A DNA stretch of 64,000 bases from positions 5,073 to 69,072 of the forward strand of contig JBKHXK010000012.1 of NCBI GenBank assembly GCA_046566065.1. The letters are read 5' to 3'. Shown piece by piece: positions 53,228-62,116 of this stretch. The notes under the pieces are model-generated. The model saw only the letters and a program-made list of their open reading frames with translations. It was not told the origin of the DNA and ran no database searches. The stretch is from MB1-2 sp046566065 (GTDB lineage: Bacteria; Actinomycetota; CADDZG01; WHSQ01). A program made the position numbers and the translations under genes. Numbering within the stretch: position 1 is the stretch's first letter; each line of letters starts with the position of its first letter.

Positions 53228-53605
53228 TTACTTTGGCAAGCGGATGCGCATCCCCGCGGCGAGGCCTCCGGTGAGGTCGTTCGTGTCCTCCAGGAGGTCC
53301 ACGTAGGCCCGCAGATCGATGCCCTCGGGGGCGTAGCGCTCGGCCAGGCCCCACAGGGTGTCCCCCGAGCGGACGGTCACCGCCCGAGGAGCGTCGGACC
53401 GAGAGGCGGCGGGCGCCGATCCGCTGGGGCCGGTGGCCAGCAGGAAGGCGCAGACCATGACCAGGAGCACCCCGGCGAGCCCGGCCCTTCGCCTACGAGC
53501 CTCCATCCGCCTGCGTCGAGCCCGGACGAGGGCGGCGCGCTGCGGTGGGAACCGGTACAGAACCGCCTGCTGGGCCGGGTAGAGCTCTTCCTGCCGGATC
53601 GCCAT
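53228..53605 (-). CDS. LysM-domain membrane protein, YneA-like SOS division inhibitor
   Basis: A 125-aa protein with a basic cytoplasmic start, one membrane helix (RRAGLAGVLLVMVCAFLLAT) and a C-terminal LysM domain (TVRSGDTLWGLAERYAPEGI ... MRIRLPK). It is divergent from lexA across four SOS boxes. In many actinobacteria and firmicutes a LysM protein at this site inhibits cell division during DNA damage (YneA/DivS type). That role is inferred from position and domain. Confidence 0.82.
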   Translation of the reverse strand: MAIRQEELYPAQQAVLYRFPPQRAALVRARRRRMEARRRRAGLAGVLLVMVCAFLLATGPSGSAPAASRSDAPRAVTVRSGDTLWGLAERYAPEGIDLRAYVDLLEDTNDLTGGLAAGMRIRLPK

Positions 53606-53685
53606 CTCTCTAGACCTCCACTCGATTCGTAGTGACTCCGATCACGCTAGCCACGGGGTGTGACAAACAACGCCTGTGGCTAGAG

Positions 53686-53799
53686 CGAACGTCTGTTCGA
53701 TACTGTATACGAACGTATGTTCGTGTGCAAGACCAAGTATCGAACGCATGTTCTTGATTTCTGCGCGACGGGGAGGTAGCTTTGTCGAACGCACGTTCG
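53686..53799. promoter_or_regulatory. Four LexA (SOS) boxes between the LysM gene and lexA
   Basis: CGAACgtctGTTCG (53686-53699), CGAACgtatGTTCG (53710-53723), CGAACgcatGTTCT (53741-53754, one mismatch) and CGAACgcacGTTCG (53786-53799) match CGAACnnnnGTTCG. A lexA promoter is suggested by TTGATT (53754-53759), 17 nt, TAGCTT (53777-53782). Three perfect copies and one near-perfect copy in 114 bp indicate tight LexA control of both genes. Confidence 0.93.
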
Positions 53800-53815
53800 C
53801 TACGTCAGGGGGATC

Positions 53816-54454
53816 ATGGTGGAAGGGCTCACGGAACGCCAGCGCCAGACGCTTCGCTACATCGCCGAGACCGTGGCCGAGCGCGGCTATCCCCCGTCGG
53901 TGCGCGAGGCCTGCGAGGCGCTGGGCCTGGCTTCCAGCTCCACCGTGCACTCCCATCTGAAGGCCCTGCAGCGTAAGGGATACATCAAGGTCGACCCCAC
54001 CAAGCCCCGAGCGATCGAGGTCCTGTTCGATCCCGAGACCGGTTTGGCCGCGGAACGCAGGCCCTCTCGTTCGGTCCCCCTGCTGGGGCGGATCGCGGCC
54101 GGAACCCCGATCCTTGCCGAAGAGCAGATCGAAGAGATCTATCCGATGCCCGCAGACCTCGTCGGAGACGGGACCGTCTTCATGCTAGAGGTCCACGGTG
54201 ACTCGATGATCGAGGCGGGGATCATGGACGGGGACTTCGTCGTGATCAACCAGCAGCCCACCGCCCACTCCGGCGAGATCGTCGCGGCGATGATCCCCAA
54301 CGAGTTCGGTGACGCCGAGGCGACCGTCAAGACGATCAGGCACCGGGGTTCGGCGATCGTCTTCGAGCCGGCCAACCCGCGACTCGAGCCGTTCGAAGCC
54401 CCACCGGGAACCGAGGTCCTCGGCAAGGTCGTAGCGGTCTTCCGCAAGCTCTAG
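53816..54454 (+). CDS. lexA: SOS repressor LexA
   Basis: A 212-aa LexA with a winged-helix domain (RQRQTLRYIAETVAERGYPP; SVREACEALGLASSSTVHSH). The self-cleavage site is Ala95-Gly96 (RIAAGTP), nucleophile S130 (HGDSMIEAGI) and general base K172. On RecA-ssDNA contact it autocleaves and opens the SOS regulon. AGGGGG precedes the ATG. It is the obvious regulator of the four boxes just upstream. Confidence 0.98.
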   Translation: MVEGLTERQRQTLRYIAETVAERGYPPSVREACEALGLASSSTVHSHLKALQRKGYIKVDPTKPRAIEVLFDPETGLAAERRPSRSVPLLGRIAAGTPILAEEQIEEIYPMPADLVGDGTVFMLEVHGDSMIEAGIMDGDFVVINQQPTAHSGEIVAAMIPNEFGDAEATVKTIRHRGSAIVFEPANPRLEPFEAPPGTEVLGKVVAVFRKL

Positions 54455-54517
54455 CGGTCAGGACCTGGCCCACTCCCTCTTCGCGCGTCTTCCGGTGCCG
54501 GGGGCCTGCGCGCGGAG

Positions 54518-55093
54518 TCAGAAGTTGCGGGCCCGGCCTCCCCGAAGCGGGAACCGGGCCAGCACCTCCTGGGGTTTGTCTCCCCGACCGCGGATGATGG
54601 CGAGGTTGTCGACCTCCATCTCCCACGTGAGCTCGGCTCGGTTGAGGCGTGACACGACCTGTGGCAGCAGCTCTGAAGTGACATCTCCCTGAGCGACCGT
54701 GATGTGAGGGACCCACCTGGCGGGGTGATACTCCGGACTGGGCTCGGTCGTAGCCATGGCCCCTGCGCTCCACAGCGCGAGCTGGAGCTTGGTGAGCTCC
54801 GGTGTGCGCACGATCGGAAGGTAGAGCGTCGGCCGCTCGCCGGAGAAGATGCCCAGACCTGCCGTCTGGATCTTCAAGGGCCGGGCGTTGGTCGCGACGT
54901 CTCCGACGACGCGCTCGAGCATCTCCAGGTCGAACGAGCGCGAGGTCTGATAACTGAAGTGTGGATCGGGAGAGATCGACACGGCCTCGAGCCCGAACCC
55001 GTCGTTCAACTCCTGCCAGATAGCCAGCACCTTCGCCGCATGGTCTTCGTCGAGCAGCGAGGCCGTCGCCGCCATGGCCCTCTTGGCGCTCAC
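54518..55093 (-). CDS. 2'-5' RNA ligase/cyclic phosphodiesterase superfamily protein
   Basis: A 191-aa protein with two HxT/S motifs: PDPHFSYQTS near the N-terminus and WVPHITVAQGD near the C-terminus, the signature of 2H phosphoesterases. The fold is the small RNA ligase/CPDase type. The substrate is unknown. Its start is either GTG at 55093, which overlaps the GNAT stop (GTGA), or ATG at 55075. The last gene of an hflX-GNAT-2H run, it may share a transcript. Confidence 0.82.
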   Translation of the reverse strand: MSAKRAMAATASLLDEDHAAKVLAIWQELNDGFGLEAVSISPDPHFSYQTSRSFDLEMLERVVGDVATNARPLKIQTAGLGIFSGERPTLYLPIVRTPELTKLQLALWSAGAMATTEPSPEYHPARWVPHITVAQGDVTSELLPQVVSRLNRAELTWEMEVDNLAIIRGRGDKPQEVLARFPLRGGRARNF

Positions 55094-55611
55094 AGCCGAG
55101 CGACCATGTAGATCTCCTCGCGGGTGTCGCCGGGTGCCACCCGGATCACGTCCGGGATGCGTGCCGCGACCTCGTATCCGTATCGCTCGTAGAAGGCCTC
55201 TCTGCCCGTCCCGCCGCGTACGGTGAGGTGGAGCTGTTCCAGGCCCAGCGTCCGGGCCACGCGCGTGATCTCGCCCAGGAGCGCGCCACCTATCCCCCGC
55301 CCTTGCAGGTCCGGATGCACCTGCAACCTCTTGACGGTCGCCCAGTGTCGGAACAGAGGGCCGGGACGGAAGGTGAGGAAGCCGAAACCGACCACCGCGC
55401 CATCTAGAAGAGCCACGACCATGTGATCCTTCCCGGCCTCGACGCGACCGAGGGCGTCTTCGCGCACCGAGCGCAGGTCGTCGTGGGTCGCGGGGGCCGC
55501 GGCCCCCACGGCTCCGCCCGCATTCGTCACGTCGAGCCAGATCTCGGCCACGCGCTCTACGAGCGGCGCGTCGAGGGGCGGATCCAAGAGGAAGGTGAGC
55601 TCCCCGGACAT
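55090..55611 (-). CDS. GNAT family N-acetyltransferase
   Basis: A 173-aa GNAT: motif A VKRLQVHPDLQGRGIGGALL with the R/QxxGxG/A acetyl-CoA loop, then LHLTVRGGTGREAFYERYGY. The substrate is unknown. The ATG at 55611 overlaps the hflX stop by one base (TGATG), so expression is linked to hflX. Confidence 0.92.
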   Translation of the reverse strand: MSGELTFLLDPPLDAPLVERVAEIWLDVTNAGGAVGAAAPATHDDLRSVREDALGRVEAGKDHMVVALLDGAVVGFGFLTFRPGPLFRHWATVKRLQVHPDLQGRGIGGALLGEITRVARTLGLEQLHLTVRGGTGREAFYERYGYEVAARIPDVIRVAPGDTREEIYMVARL

Positions 55612-56957
55612 CAGCTCGGCGACCCGGACTCCGCCCCGACGTAAGCACCGAACTCGGACAGGATCTGGCGCGGGAGCCGGGCTACGAGATGGGTCCCGTC
55701 GGAGTCGTAGGTCTCCTGAAGCACCTCACCGTCCTCGTGCACGCGCGCGACCAGGTCCCCGCGGTCGAACGGGATATCCAAGGCGACCTCTACGCGCAGC
55801 CGGGCCAGGTGATCGGACAGCGCATCGAGCACCTCTGAGATCCCGCTACCGCTGTTCGCTGAAGTGAAGACGGCGTCGGGATATCGACCGCGGATCTTGT
55901 CGAGCTCGACGGTATCCAGCAGGTCGGTCTTGTTCATGACCAGTAGAGCAGGCTTGTCGGCGGCCCCGATCTCGCGCAGCACCCCCGTCACCGCCGAGAT
56001 CTGTCGCTCCGGGTCGCGGCTCGCGTCGACCACATGCAGGAGCAGCTCCGCGTCGAGCACCTCTTCCAGCGTCGAGCGGAAGGCTTCCACGAGATCGTGC
56101 GGCAGCTTGCGGACGAACCCCACGGTGTCGGTCAGGAGCACGGAGGACCCGTGGGGAAGATCCAGTCGACGCGTCGTCGGGTCGAGCGTCGAGAACAAGC
56201 GATCCTCGATCAGGACGCTCGCGTCGGTGAGAGAGCGCAGCAGGGTGGACTTACCGGCGTTGGTGTAGCCGACGAGAGCCACGACGGGCGCACCGATCTT
56301 CGCGCGCTTCTTGCGTTTGACGGCGCGCGTGCGCTCCAGCTCTTCGAGGTCTTTCTTCACGCGCTGGATGCGACGCAGGATGGCCCGGCGCTCGGCCTCC
56401 AGCGCCGTCTCTCCCGGCCCTCTCGAGGTCCCGATACCTCCGAGGCGAGACAACACCTCTCCCCAGCCGCGCAGTCTCGGCAACCGATAGTTCAGCTGGG
56501 CGAGCTCGATCTGCAGCTTCCCCTCGGCAGAGCGCGCATGCTGGGCGAAGATGTCGAGGATCAGGGCGGTGCGATCGATGATCTTGAGGCCGCGTTCGGC
56601 CAGAGGGTTCACACCGGCGATCTCTTCGAGGTTCCGGCCCTGGGCGGGGGTCAGCTCGTCATCGAAGATCACCATGTCGGCGTCGAGCGCTCCCGCCGAT
56701 TCGATGACCTCTTGGACCTTGCCTTTCCCGATGTAGGTAGCCGCGTCCGGGTGGTCGCGCTTCTGGATGAAGCGATCGAGCGCATCCGCGCCGGCGGTGT
56801 CGGCGAGAGCCTCTAGCTCCGTCAGCGACCACTCCGCCTCTTCGACGTCGTCCGTCCCGAACACCGCCCCGACCAGGATGGCCTTCTCGCGTTCGGGCCG
56901 GGTCTCATATGTCTTCGCGCCCGAGCGCTGCTCGGTGGGCCGGGTCGCGCGGGTCAG
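55611..56957 (-). CDS. hflX: Ribosome-associated GTPase HflX, apparent CTG start
   Basis: HflX has an N-terminal domain (TYIGKGKVQEV), a GTPase domain with G1 GYTNAGKSTLL, G3 DTVGFVRKLP and G4 MNKTDLLD, and splits stalled ribosomes. The conserved N-terminal stretch REKAILVGAVFGTDD begins before the first in-frame GTG (56864). Upstream the frame is open without ATG/GTG/TTG to a CTG at 56957, which overlaps the preceding stop as CTGA. From there the protein has 448 aa, a normal length. GTG at 56864 would give 417 aa and cut the conserved REKAILVG strand. Confidence 0.87.
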   Translation of the reverse strand: MTRATRPTEQRSGAKTYETRPEREKAILVGAVFGTDDVEEAEWSLTELEALADTAGADALDRFIQKRDHPDAATYIGKGKVQEVIESAGALDADMVIFDDELTPAQGRNLEEIAGVNPLAERGLKIIDRTALILDIFAQHARSAEGKLQIELAQLNYRLPRLRGWGEVLSRLGGIGTSRGPGETALEAERRAILRRIQRVKKDLEELERTRAVKRKKRAKIGAPVVALVGYTNAGKSTLLRSLTDASVLIEDRLFSTLDPTTRRLDLPHGSSVLLTDTVGFVRKLPHDLVEAFRSTLEEVLDAELLLHVVDASRDPERQISAVTGVLREIGAADKPALLVMNKTDLLDTVELDKIRGRYPDAVFTSANSGSGISEVLDALSDHLARLRVEVALDIPFDRGDLVARVHEDGEVLQETYDSDGTHLVARLPRQILSEFGAYVGAESGSPS

Positions 56958-58114
56958 TTGGCGATCTTCCTCAGTCTCTCCACGCCTTCCTGCAGACGGT
57001 CGTCTGCCAGCGTTAGAGAGAACCGCACGAAGCCCTCACCGGTCGGGCCGTAGCCGTTGCCCGGCGCCACCACGATGTCCGCCTCGTCGAGCAGGAAGGT
57101 GGTGTACGACTCGGAAGTGTGCCCCTCGGGCACCGGCACCCAGACGTAGATCGATCCCTTGGGTGGATCGACCTCGACACCCATCGACTTCAGGCCGTCG
57201 CAGAGCAGATCGCGCCGGCGCCGATAGGTGTCGACGGTCTCCTCCAGGTAGTCCTGGGGACCGTCGATCGCGGCGATGCCGGCGTGCTGGACCGCGTCGA
57301 AGATCCCGGAGTCGATGTTGGTCTTCAGCCGCTTGATCGCCTCGATCGCCTGCGGAGCTCCGGCGACCCATCCGATGCGCCAACCGGTCATGTTGTAGGT
57401 CTTCGAGAGCGAGTGGAACTCGATCGCGCAGTCCATGGCGCCGTCCACCTGCAGGACGCTCGGCGCGATGTACCCGTCGAAGGTGACCTCGGTGTAGGCG
57501 GCATCGTGCGCGAGCAGGAGGTCGTTGCTCTTGCAGAAGGCCACGGCTTCGGCGAAGAAGTCTGCCTCGACGCACGCGGAGGTCGGGTTCGAGGGGTAGT
57601 TGAGCCAGAGCACGCGAGCCCTCTCCACGACCTCGGCCGGAAGACCTGCGAGGTCGGGTTTGAAGTCGTTCTCCGGGAGGAGCGGCATCAACACGGCCTC
57701 GCCGTGGGCCAGGATCGTGCCGGTCTCGTAGACGGGGTAGCCGGGATCCGGGATCAATGCCACGTCACCGGGGTCAACGAACGCAACCGGCAGGTGGAAG
57801 ATCCCCTCCTTGGAGCCGACCAGCGGCTGGACCTCGTCATCGGCATCGAGCTTCACGCCGAATCGGCGCTGGTACCAACCCGCGATGGACTCCCGGAACT
57901 CGGGCATGCCCGTGTAGCTCGGGTAGTCGTGCGTCGCCGCATCCATGACGGCCTTCTGCAAGGCCTCCACCACGTGCGGGGGGCTGGGCAGGTCGGGGTC
58001 GCCCACACCGAACGAGATGATGTCGGCGCCGCGCTTGCGAGCCTCTGCAACCTTGCGATCGATCTCTGCGAACAGGTACGGCGGTAGCTTCTCGATCCTC
58101 TTTGCGGTTCTCAG
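56954..58114 (-). CDS. dapL: LL-diaminopimelate-type aminotransferase, apparent CTG start
   Basis: A PLP class I/II aminotransferase. From the CTG at 58114, which overlaps the dapF stop as CTGA, the N-terminus reads RTAKRIEKLPPYLFAEIDRK, as in DapL-family proteins. No ATG, GTG or TTG occurs before the GTG at 58006, which lies inside the conserved ISFGVGDPDLP. The PLP lysine is in HSLSKTYNMTGWRIG, and NYPSNPTSA is the substrate loop. Total 386 aa, DapL-like. Adjacent dapF fits lysine/meso-DAP synthesis by the aminotransferase route, though substrate specificity is inferred. Confidence 0.82.
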   Translation of the reverse strand: MRTAKRIEKLPPYLFAEIDRKVAEARKRGADIISFGVGDPDLPSPPHVVEALQKAVMDAATHDYPSYTGMPEFRESIAGWYQRRFGVKLDADDEVQPLVGSKEGIFHLPVAFVDPGDVALIPDPGYPVYETGTILAHGEAVLMPLLPENDFKPDLAGLPAEVVERARVLWLNYPSNPTSACVEADFFAEAVAFCKSNDLLLAHDAAYTEVTFDGYIAPSVLQVDGAMDCAIEFHSLSKTYNMTGWRIGWVAGAPQAIEAIKRLKTNIDSGIFDAVQHAGIAAIDGPQDYLEETVDTYRRRRDLLCDGLKSMGVEVDPPKGSIYVWVPVPEGHTSESYTTFLLDEADIVVAPGNGYGPTGEGFVRFSLTLADDRLQEGVERLRKIAN

Positions 58115-58965
58115 TTACGTCCTCCCATCACGGCTTCGAGGTCGACATCGCCGGTGAAGGCGTGAACGACCGGGCCGGTCATGTAGACCGGCGCTTCCTT
58201 CTCCAAGCTTCCATCCCATTCGATCTGGAGCTCGCCACCTTGGAGAGCGATAGTGGTCTCCGACGATGCTCCCGCGACGAGCTTCGCCGCCACGGCCACG
58301 GCGCAGGCGCCCGTGCCGCACGCCAGCGTCTCGCCCGATCCGCGCTCCCACACCCGCATGCGCACACGGTCCGGACGCTCGACCTTGGCGAACTCGACGT
58401 TGGTCCCGTTCGGGAACATCTTGTGCTTCTCGATGGTGGGCCCGAACGGAAGCGAATCGACCGGTTCGTTCTCGACGAACAGCACCGCGTGCGGATTGCC
58501 CATCGAGAGGATCGAAGCCTCCAACGAGCTGGAGCCCAGATCGATCTGGGCGTGAAGTGCGTCGTCGCCGTCCCAGCGCACCGGCACCTCCGACGGCCGG
58601 AAGATCGGTGGACCCATGTCCACCCTCACCACCGAGGGAGCCACGACCTCGACGGTCTTCAGCCCCGCTCCCGTCTCGATCGTCAGCGTGTCCTTCTCCG
58701 TAAGTCCCTGATCCCGGGCGAAGATCGCTACGCAGCGGATGCCGTTGCCGCACATCTCGCTCGGGGACCCGTCGGAATTGATGTAGTCCATGACGAAGTC
58801 GCCCCCATCCTTGCCGGGGGCCACCCGGATGGCGCCATCTCCGCCGATCCCGAAGCGCCGGTCACAGAGGGCGCGAGCCATCTCCGCGGTCAGTTCGAGC
58901 CGATCGTCCGGATCGGCGAGCATGACGAAGTCGTTTCCGATGCCGTGGTACTTCGAGAACCTCAT
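58111..58965 (-). CDS. dapF: Diaminopimelate epimerase
   Basis: A 284-aa DapF with the two-cysteine catalytic pair C72 (SEMCGNGIRC) and C216 (TLACGTGACA), and the N-terminal KYHGIGNDFVML. It interconverts LL- and meso-diaminopimelate for lysine and peptidoglycan. Its stop overlaps the CTG of the aminotransferase gene. Upstream are miaA and miaB, as in mycobacteria. Confidence 0.97.
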   Translation of the reverse strand: MRFSKYHGIGNDFVMLADPDDRLELTAEMARALCDRRFGIGGDGAIRVAPGKDGGDFVMDYINSDGSPSEMCGNGIRCVAIFARDQGLTEKDTLTIETGAGLKTVEVVAPSVVRVDMGPPIFRPSEVPVRWDGDDALHAQIDLGSSSLEASILSMGNPHAVLFVENEPVDSLPFGPTIEKHKMFPNGTNVEFAKVERPDRVRMRVWERGSGETLACGTGACAVAVAAKLVAGASSETTIALQGGELQIEWDGSLEKEAPVYMTGPVVHAFTGDVDLEAVMGGRN

Positions 58966-58970
58966 GGCCC

Positions 58971-59879
58971 CTACGGTACCGCCCCCTTACCGCCGAAGAA
59001 CCCCTCCAGGTCGTCGATCAGGGTCGCGCTCGCAGCGTCGAACCAACGGATCCGAGGGTCGGCCCGGAACCAGGAGCGTTGGCGCCGGGCGAAGCGCTTC
59101 GTCGCTTTCGAGATCTCCCGGTGCAGCTCCTCGACGGTGGCTTCGGACATCTCGAGGACCTGCCGATAGCCCAGGGCCTGGCGTGCGGTCACTCCGAGGC
59201 CTGCCTCAGCCAGCGCTCGGGTTTCCTCTATGAGGCCTCGCTCGAGCATCTGCCGGACGCGCTCCTCGATGCGCTCGTGGAGGACCTCGGGTGGTCGCTC
59301 CAGTCCGGCCACGCGCAGGTCGTAACGACTCTCGTATCTGTCCCAGGCATCGTTCGCGGAGAAGGGCCGGCCGGTCAGCTGGACCACCTCGAGCGCTCGC
59401 ACGATGCGACGCGCGTTCGCCGGCTCGATGCGCGCGGCGGCAACGGGATCCCGTTCTGCCAGCTCCGCGTACAGGGGGGCCGGGCCCTCCAGCTCGATGC
59501 GCTCCTCGAGCGCGGCTCGGACCTCGGGAGAGCGCGGCGGGAAGTCCAGGTCATCGACCACCGCGCGGAAGTACAAGCCGCTGCCCCCTACCAGCAGGGG
59601 GATCCTGCCGCGCGCGTGTATCTCGTCGATGGCGGCGCGAGCGAGGTCTTGGAACTCGGCGACGGTGAGGTCGTGGCTCGGGTCGCGCAGATCCAGGAGG
59701 TGGTGGCGGACACGTTGTCGGTCCTCGGCGGACACCTTGTCGGTACCGATGTCCATCCCTCGATAGACCTGCATGGAATCGATAGAGACAACCTCGGCAT
59801 CGATGCGTTCCGCCACTTCGATAGCCGCGCTGCTCTTTCCGACCGCGGTCGGGCCGACCAGAGCAGCGACCGTGGTCAT
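58971..59879 (-). CDS. miaA: tRNA dimethylallyltransferase
   Basis: A 302-aa MiaA from the ATG at 59879: P-loop GPTAVGKSSAAIEV, SIDSMQVYRGMDIGTDK, HHLLDLRDP and the later LVGGSGLYFRAVVD. It adds dimethylallyl to A37 of UNN-reading tRNAs. The start overlaps the extradiol dioxygenase-like stop as ATGA. MiaB, which methylthiolates the same base, is two genes upstream. Confidence 0.97.
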   Translation of the reverse strand: MTTVAALVGPTAVGKSSAAIEVAERIDAEVVSIDSMQVYRGMDIGTDKVSAEDRQRVRHHLLDLRDPSHDLTVAEFQDLARAAIDEIHARGRIPLLVGGSGLYFRAVVDDLDFPPRSPEVRAALEERIELEGPAPLYAELAERDPVAAARIEPANARRIVRALEVVQLTGRPFSANDAWDRYESRYDLRVAGLERPPEVLHERIEERVRQMLERGLIEETRALAEAGLGVTARQALGYRQVLEMSEATVEELHREISKATKRFARRQRSWFRADPRIRWFDAASATLIDDLEGFFGGKGAVP

Positions 59880-60604
59880 CGTGCGCTCGCGATCGTCGCG
59901 ACCAGGTAGCCGACGCCGTAGGGCCACTCGTGAGCGAGGACCTCTGCCGGACGACCTCCGAAGAGATGGCCGAGCAGTGCAAGGGGGCCGAGGGCGCAGC
60001 TGCCCGCCTCGGACGCGAGTCGCGGCGCCGTCTGCAGCAGGCTGCCCACGTCTCGCTGAAGCGCGTCGACCAGCTCGCGCTCCAGTTCTTCGGCGCCGGA
60101 GAGTCGCGTGAGAGGAGCGCGGTCGGTCAGCCCCGCCGAGAGGTTGGCGCTGGCCACCAGCGTTCCCTCGGCCCCCAACTCTTCGAGCACACGAGCGAGC
60201 GATGCCGCCTCTGCGGCCGCGTCGCCCCCCTCCTGTAATCCGATCGCGACGATCGGAACGGTCGGATTAGCCAGCAGCAGGGGCACGACGACCCCGTGAT
60301 CCGGAGGCTCGTCCAGCAGCGGTCGGTCCCAGCGGCGGGCGATCTCTTCGGTGAGCACGACGTCCAAGGCGCAAAGGGCCGCTGGCGCGCGCGGACCCAG
60401 GGCCGCGAGGTCTCCATAGGGCGACACGTAGACACCGGTACGCAGCGCGTGGGGAGAGACCACCAGCGCGCGCGGACCCGAGATAGAGGGAGCGGCCGCG
60501 ACGCAGCCCGCGCGAACGCGGGCGGTCGCGCTCTCGGGCGAGCTCTCGAGCACCTCCGGGAGCAGCAGAGGGGCGTGCGGCAGGATCACGGCGCTCAGGG
60601 GCAT
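59876..60604 (-). CDS. Class III extradiol dioxygenase-like protein
   Basis: A 242-aa protein of the LigB/extradiol fold: AVILPHAPLLLPEV at the N-terminus with a His, VVSPHALRTGVYVS and DHGVVVPLLLAN carrying further ligand-type residues. It sits between miaB and miaA exactly as a conserved Ala-rich gene does in mycobacteria. Ring-cleavage activity is unproven; some relatives are MEMO-like non-enzymes. A role linked to tRNA modification is only positional. Confidence 0.82.
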   Translation of the reverse strand: MPLSAVILPHAPLLLPEVLESSPESATARVRAGCVAAAPSISGPRALVVSPHALRTGVYVSPYGDLAALGPRAPAALCALDVVLTEEIARRWDRPLLDEPPDHGVVVPLLLANPTVPIVAIGLQEGGDAAAEAASLARVLEELGAEGTLVASANLSAGLTDRAPLTRLSGAEELERELVDALQRDVGSLLQTAPRLASEAGSCALGPLALLGHLFGGRPAEVLAHEWPYGVGYLVATIASAR

Positions 60605-60654
60605 CGAAGTGCTTCAGAAGACGTAAACGGACGCAAACGCGATACGAACGCGTC

Positions 60655-62037
60655 TCAACAGGCCGAACACCCGGCCCCCGCGCCAAGCAGAGGCAAGTCG
60701 ATGCGCCCGCGCGCGGCCGCGCGCAGCCGCCCGGAAAGCTCCCCTTCGAGATGGTGAGGGTGGGCCGAAACGATGTTGACCGAACAGAGCGACCCCTCCT
60801 CGACATCGCCGACGAAGTGGACGAGACGGTTGGTGCGGGTGCGGCCCGTGACCTTGCCGGGATCCTTCTTGGAGGTGCCCTCAACGAGGACCTGTTCGGT
60901 TCTCCCTACGCACGCCTTGTTGTGGTCGAAAGAGATGCGTTCCTGCAGCGCGACCAGGCGTTCGAAGCGCTCCTGAACCACTTCCTTCGGGAGATGGCCG
61001 GGCAGATCGGCCGCCTCGGTCATCGGGCGGGGCGAGTACTGGAACGTGTAAGCCGCGTCGTATCCAACCTCTTCCACCAGGGAGAGCGTCTCGGCGAAGT
61101 CCTCTTCGGTCTCGCCGGGGAAGCCGACGATGATGTCCGTCGTGATGGCCACGTCCGGGATCGCGGCTCGGATCATGTCGACCTTGGCCATGTAGCGGTC
61201 GCGCGTGTAAGCGCGCTTCATAGCCTTCAGGATCCGATCCGAGCCCGCCTGCACCGGCAAGTGGATGTGTTCGCACACCACCTTGCACTCGGCCATAGCC
61301 GCCACCGTGTCCTCTCTGAAGTCCTTGGGGTGCGGGGACGTGAACCTGACCCGCTCCAGACCCTGCACCTCATCCAGCGCGTAGAGGAGCTTGGAGAACA
61401 TCGGCGTCCCATCGAGATCGCGACCGTAAGAGTTCACGTTCTGACCCAGGAGCGTGACCTCCACGACGCCGTCCGCTACCAGTTGCTCGACCTCCGAGAC
61501 GATCTCGCCGAGCCGGCGGGAGATCTCCTTGCCCCGCACCGCGGGCACGATGCAGAACGTGCACGAGTTGTTGCACCCGATCGAGATCGAGACCCAGGCG
61601 TGCCAGGGCGACGATCTGCGCGCCGGCAGAGCCGACGGGAAGGTCTCTGTCTGCTCGAGTATCTCGAAGGCCGGGCCGTCGAGCGATTCCTCCAGGAGGC
61701 GGGGCAGGCTGGCGAGGTTGTGGGTTCCGAGCACGACGTCCACGTAAGGCGCACGTTGCTGGATCGCCTGCTTGTCCTTCTGAGCCAGGCAGCCGCCGAC
61801 CACGATCTGCATCTCCGGGCGGCGGTCCTTGATCGCCTTCATGTGCCCGAGGTTGCCGTAGAGCCTGGTGTCCGCCTTCTCGCGGATACAGCAGGTATTG
61901 AAAAGGACGACGTCGGCCTCCTCCGGCCCGCGGGCCTTCACGTAGCCCTCGGTCTCGAGCATCCCCGCCATCCGCTCGGAGTCGTGCTCGTTCATCTGGC
62001 ACCCGTAGGTGGTGATGAAGTAGCTCTTGGTGCTCAT
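60655..62037 (-). CDS. miaB: tRNA-2-methylthio-N6-dimethylallyladenosine synthase
   Basis: A 460-aa radical SAM methylthiotransferase. The N-terminal UPF0004 cluster ligands are C13 (YGCQMNEHDS), C49 (FNTCC) and C83 (GGCLAQ). The radical SAM cluster is C155/C159/C162 (CNNSCTFCIVPAVRG). A C-terminal TRAM domain (TEQVLVEGTSK ... RTNRLVHF) binds RNA. It modifies A37 of tRNA after MiaA acts. Confidence 0.97.
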   Translation of the reverse strand: MSTKSYFITTYGCQMNEHDSERMAGMLETEGYVKARGPEEADVVLFNTCCIREKADTRLYGNLGHMKAIKDRRPEMQIVVGGCLAQKDKQAIQQRAPYVDVVLGTHNLASLPRLLEESLDGPAFEILEQTETFPSALPARRSSPWHAWVSISIGCNNSCTFCIVPAVRGKEISRRLGEIVSEVEQLVADGVVEVTLLGQNVNSYGRDLDGTPMFSKLLYALDEVQGLERVRFTSPHPKDFREDTVAAMAECKVVCEHIHLPVQAGSDRILKAMKRAYTRDRYMAKVDMIRAAIPDVAITTDIIVGFPGETEEDFAETLSLVEEVGYDAAYTFQYSPRPMTEAADLPGHLPKEVVQERFERLVALQERISFDHNKACVGRTEQVLVEGTSKKDPGKVTGRTRTNRLVHFVGDVEEGSLCSVNIVSAHPHHLEGELSGRLRAAARGRIDLPLLGAGAGCSAC

Positions 62038-62060
62038 CGCCTAAGGGTAGCCCTCGCGCC

Positions 62061-62090
62061 TGCGCCCGCCCCACTTTCGGGACGGGCGCA
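62061..62090 (-). terminator. GC-rich stem-loop between DUF2339 and miaB
   Basis: TGCGCCCG-C-CCC pairs with GGG-A-CGGGCGCA across a 6-nt loop (one mismatch). It lies 26 nt after the DUF2339 stop (minus) and 23 nt before the miaB start. No T-tract follows. Confidence 0.5.
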
Positions 62091-62116
62091 AACGAGGTTC
62101 TCGGGTCAGCCGAGGG

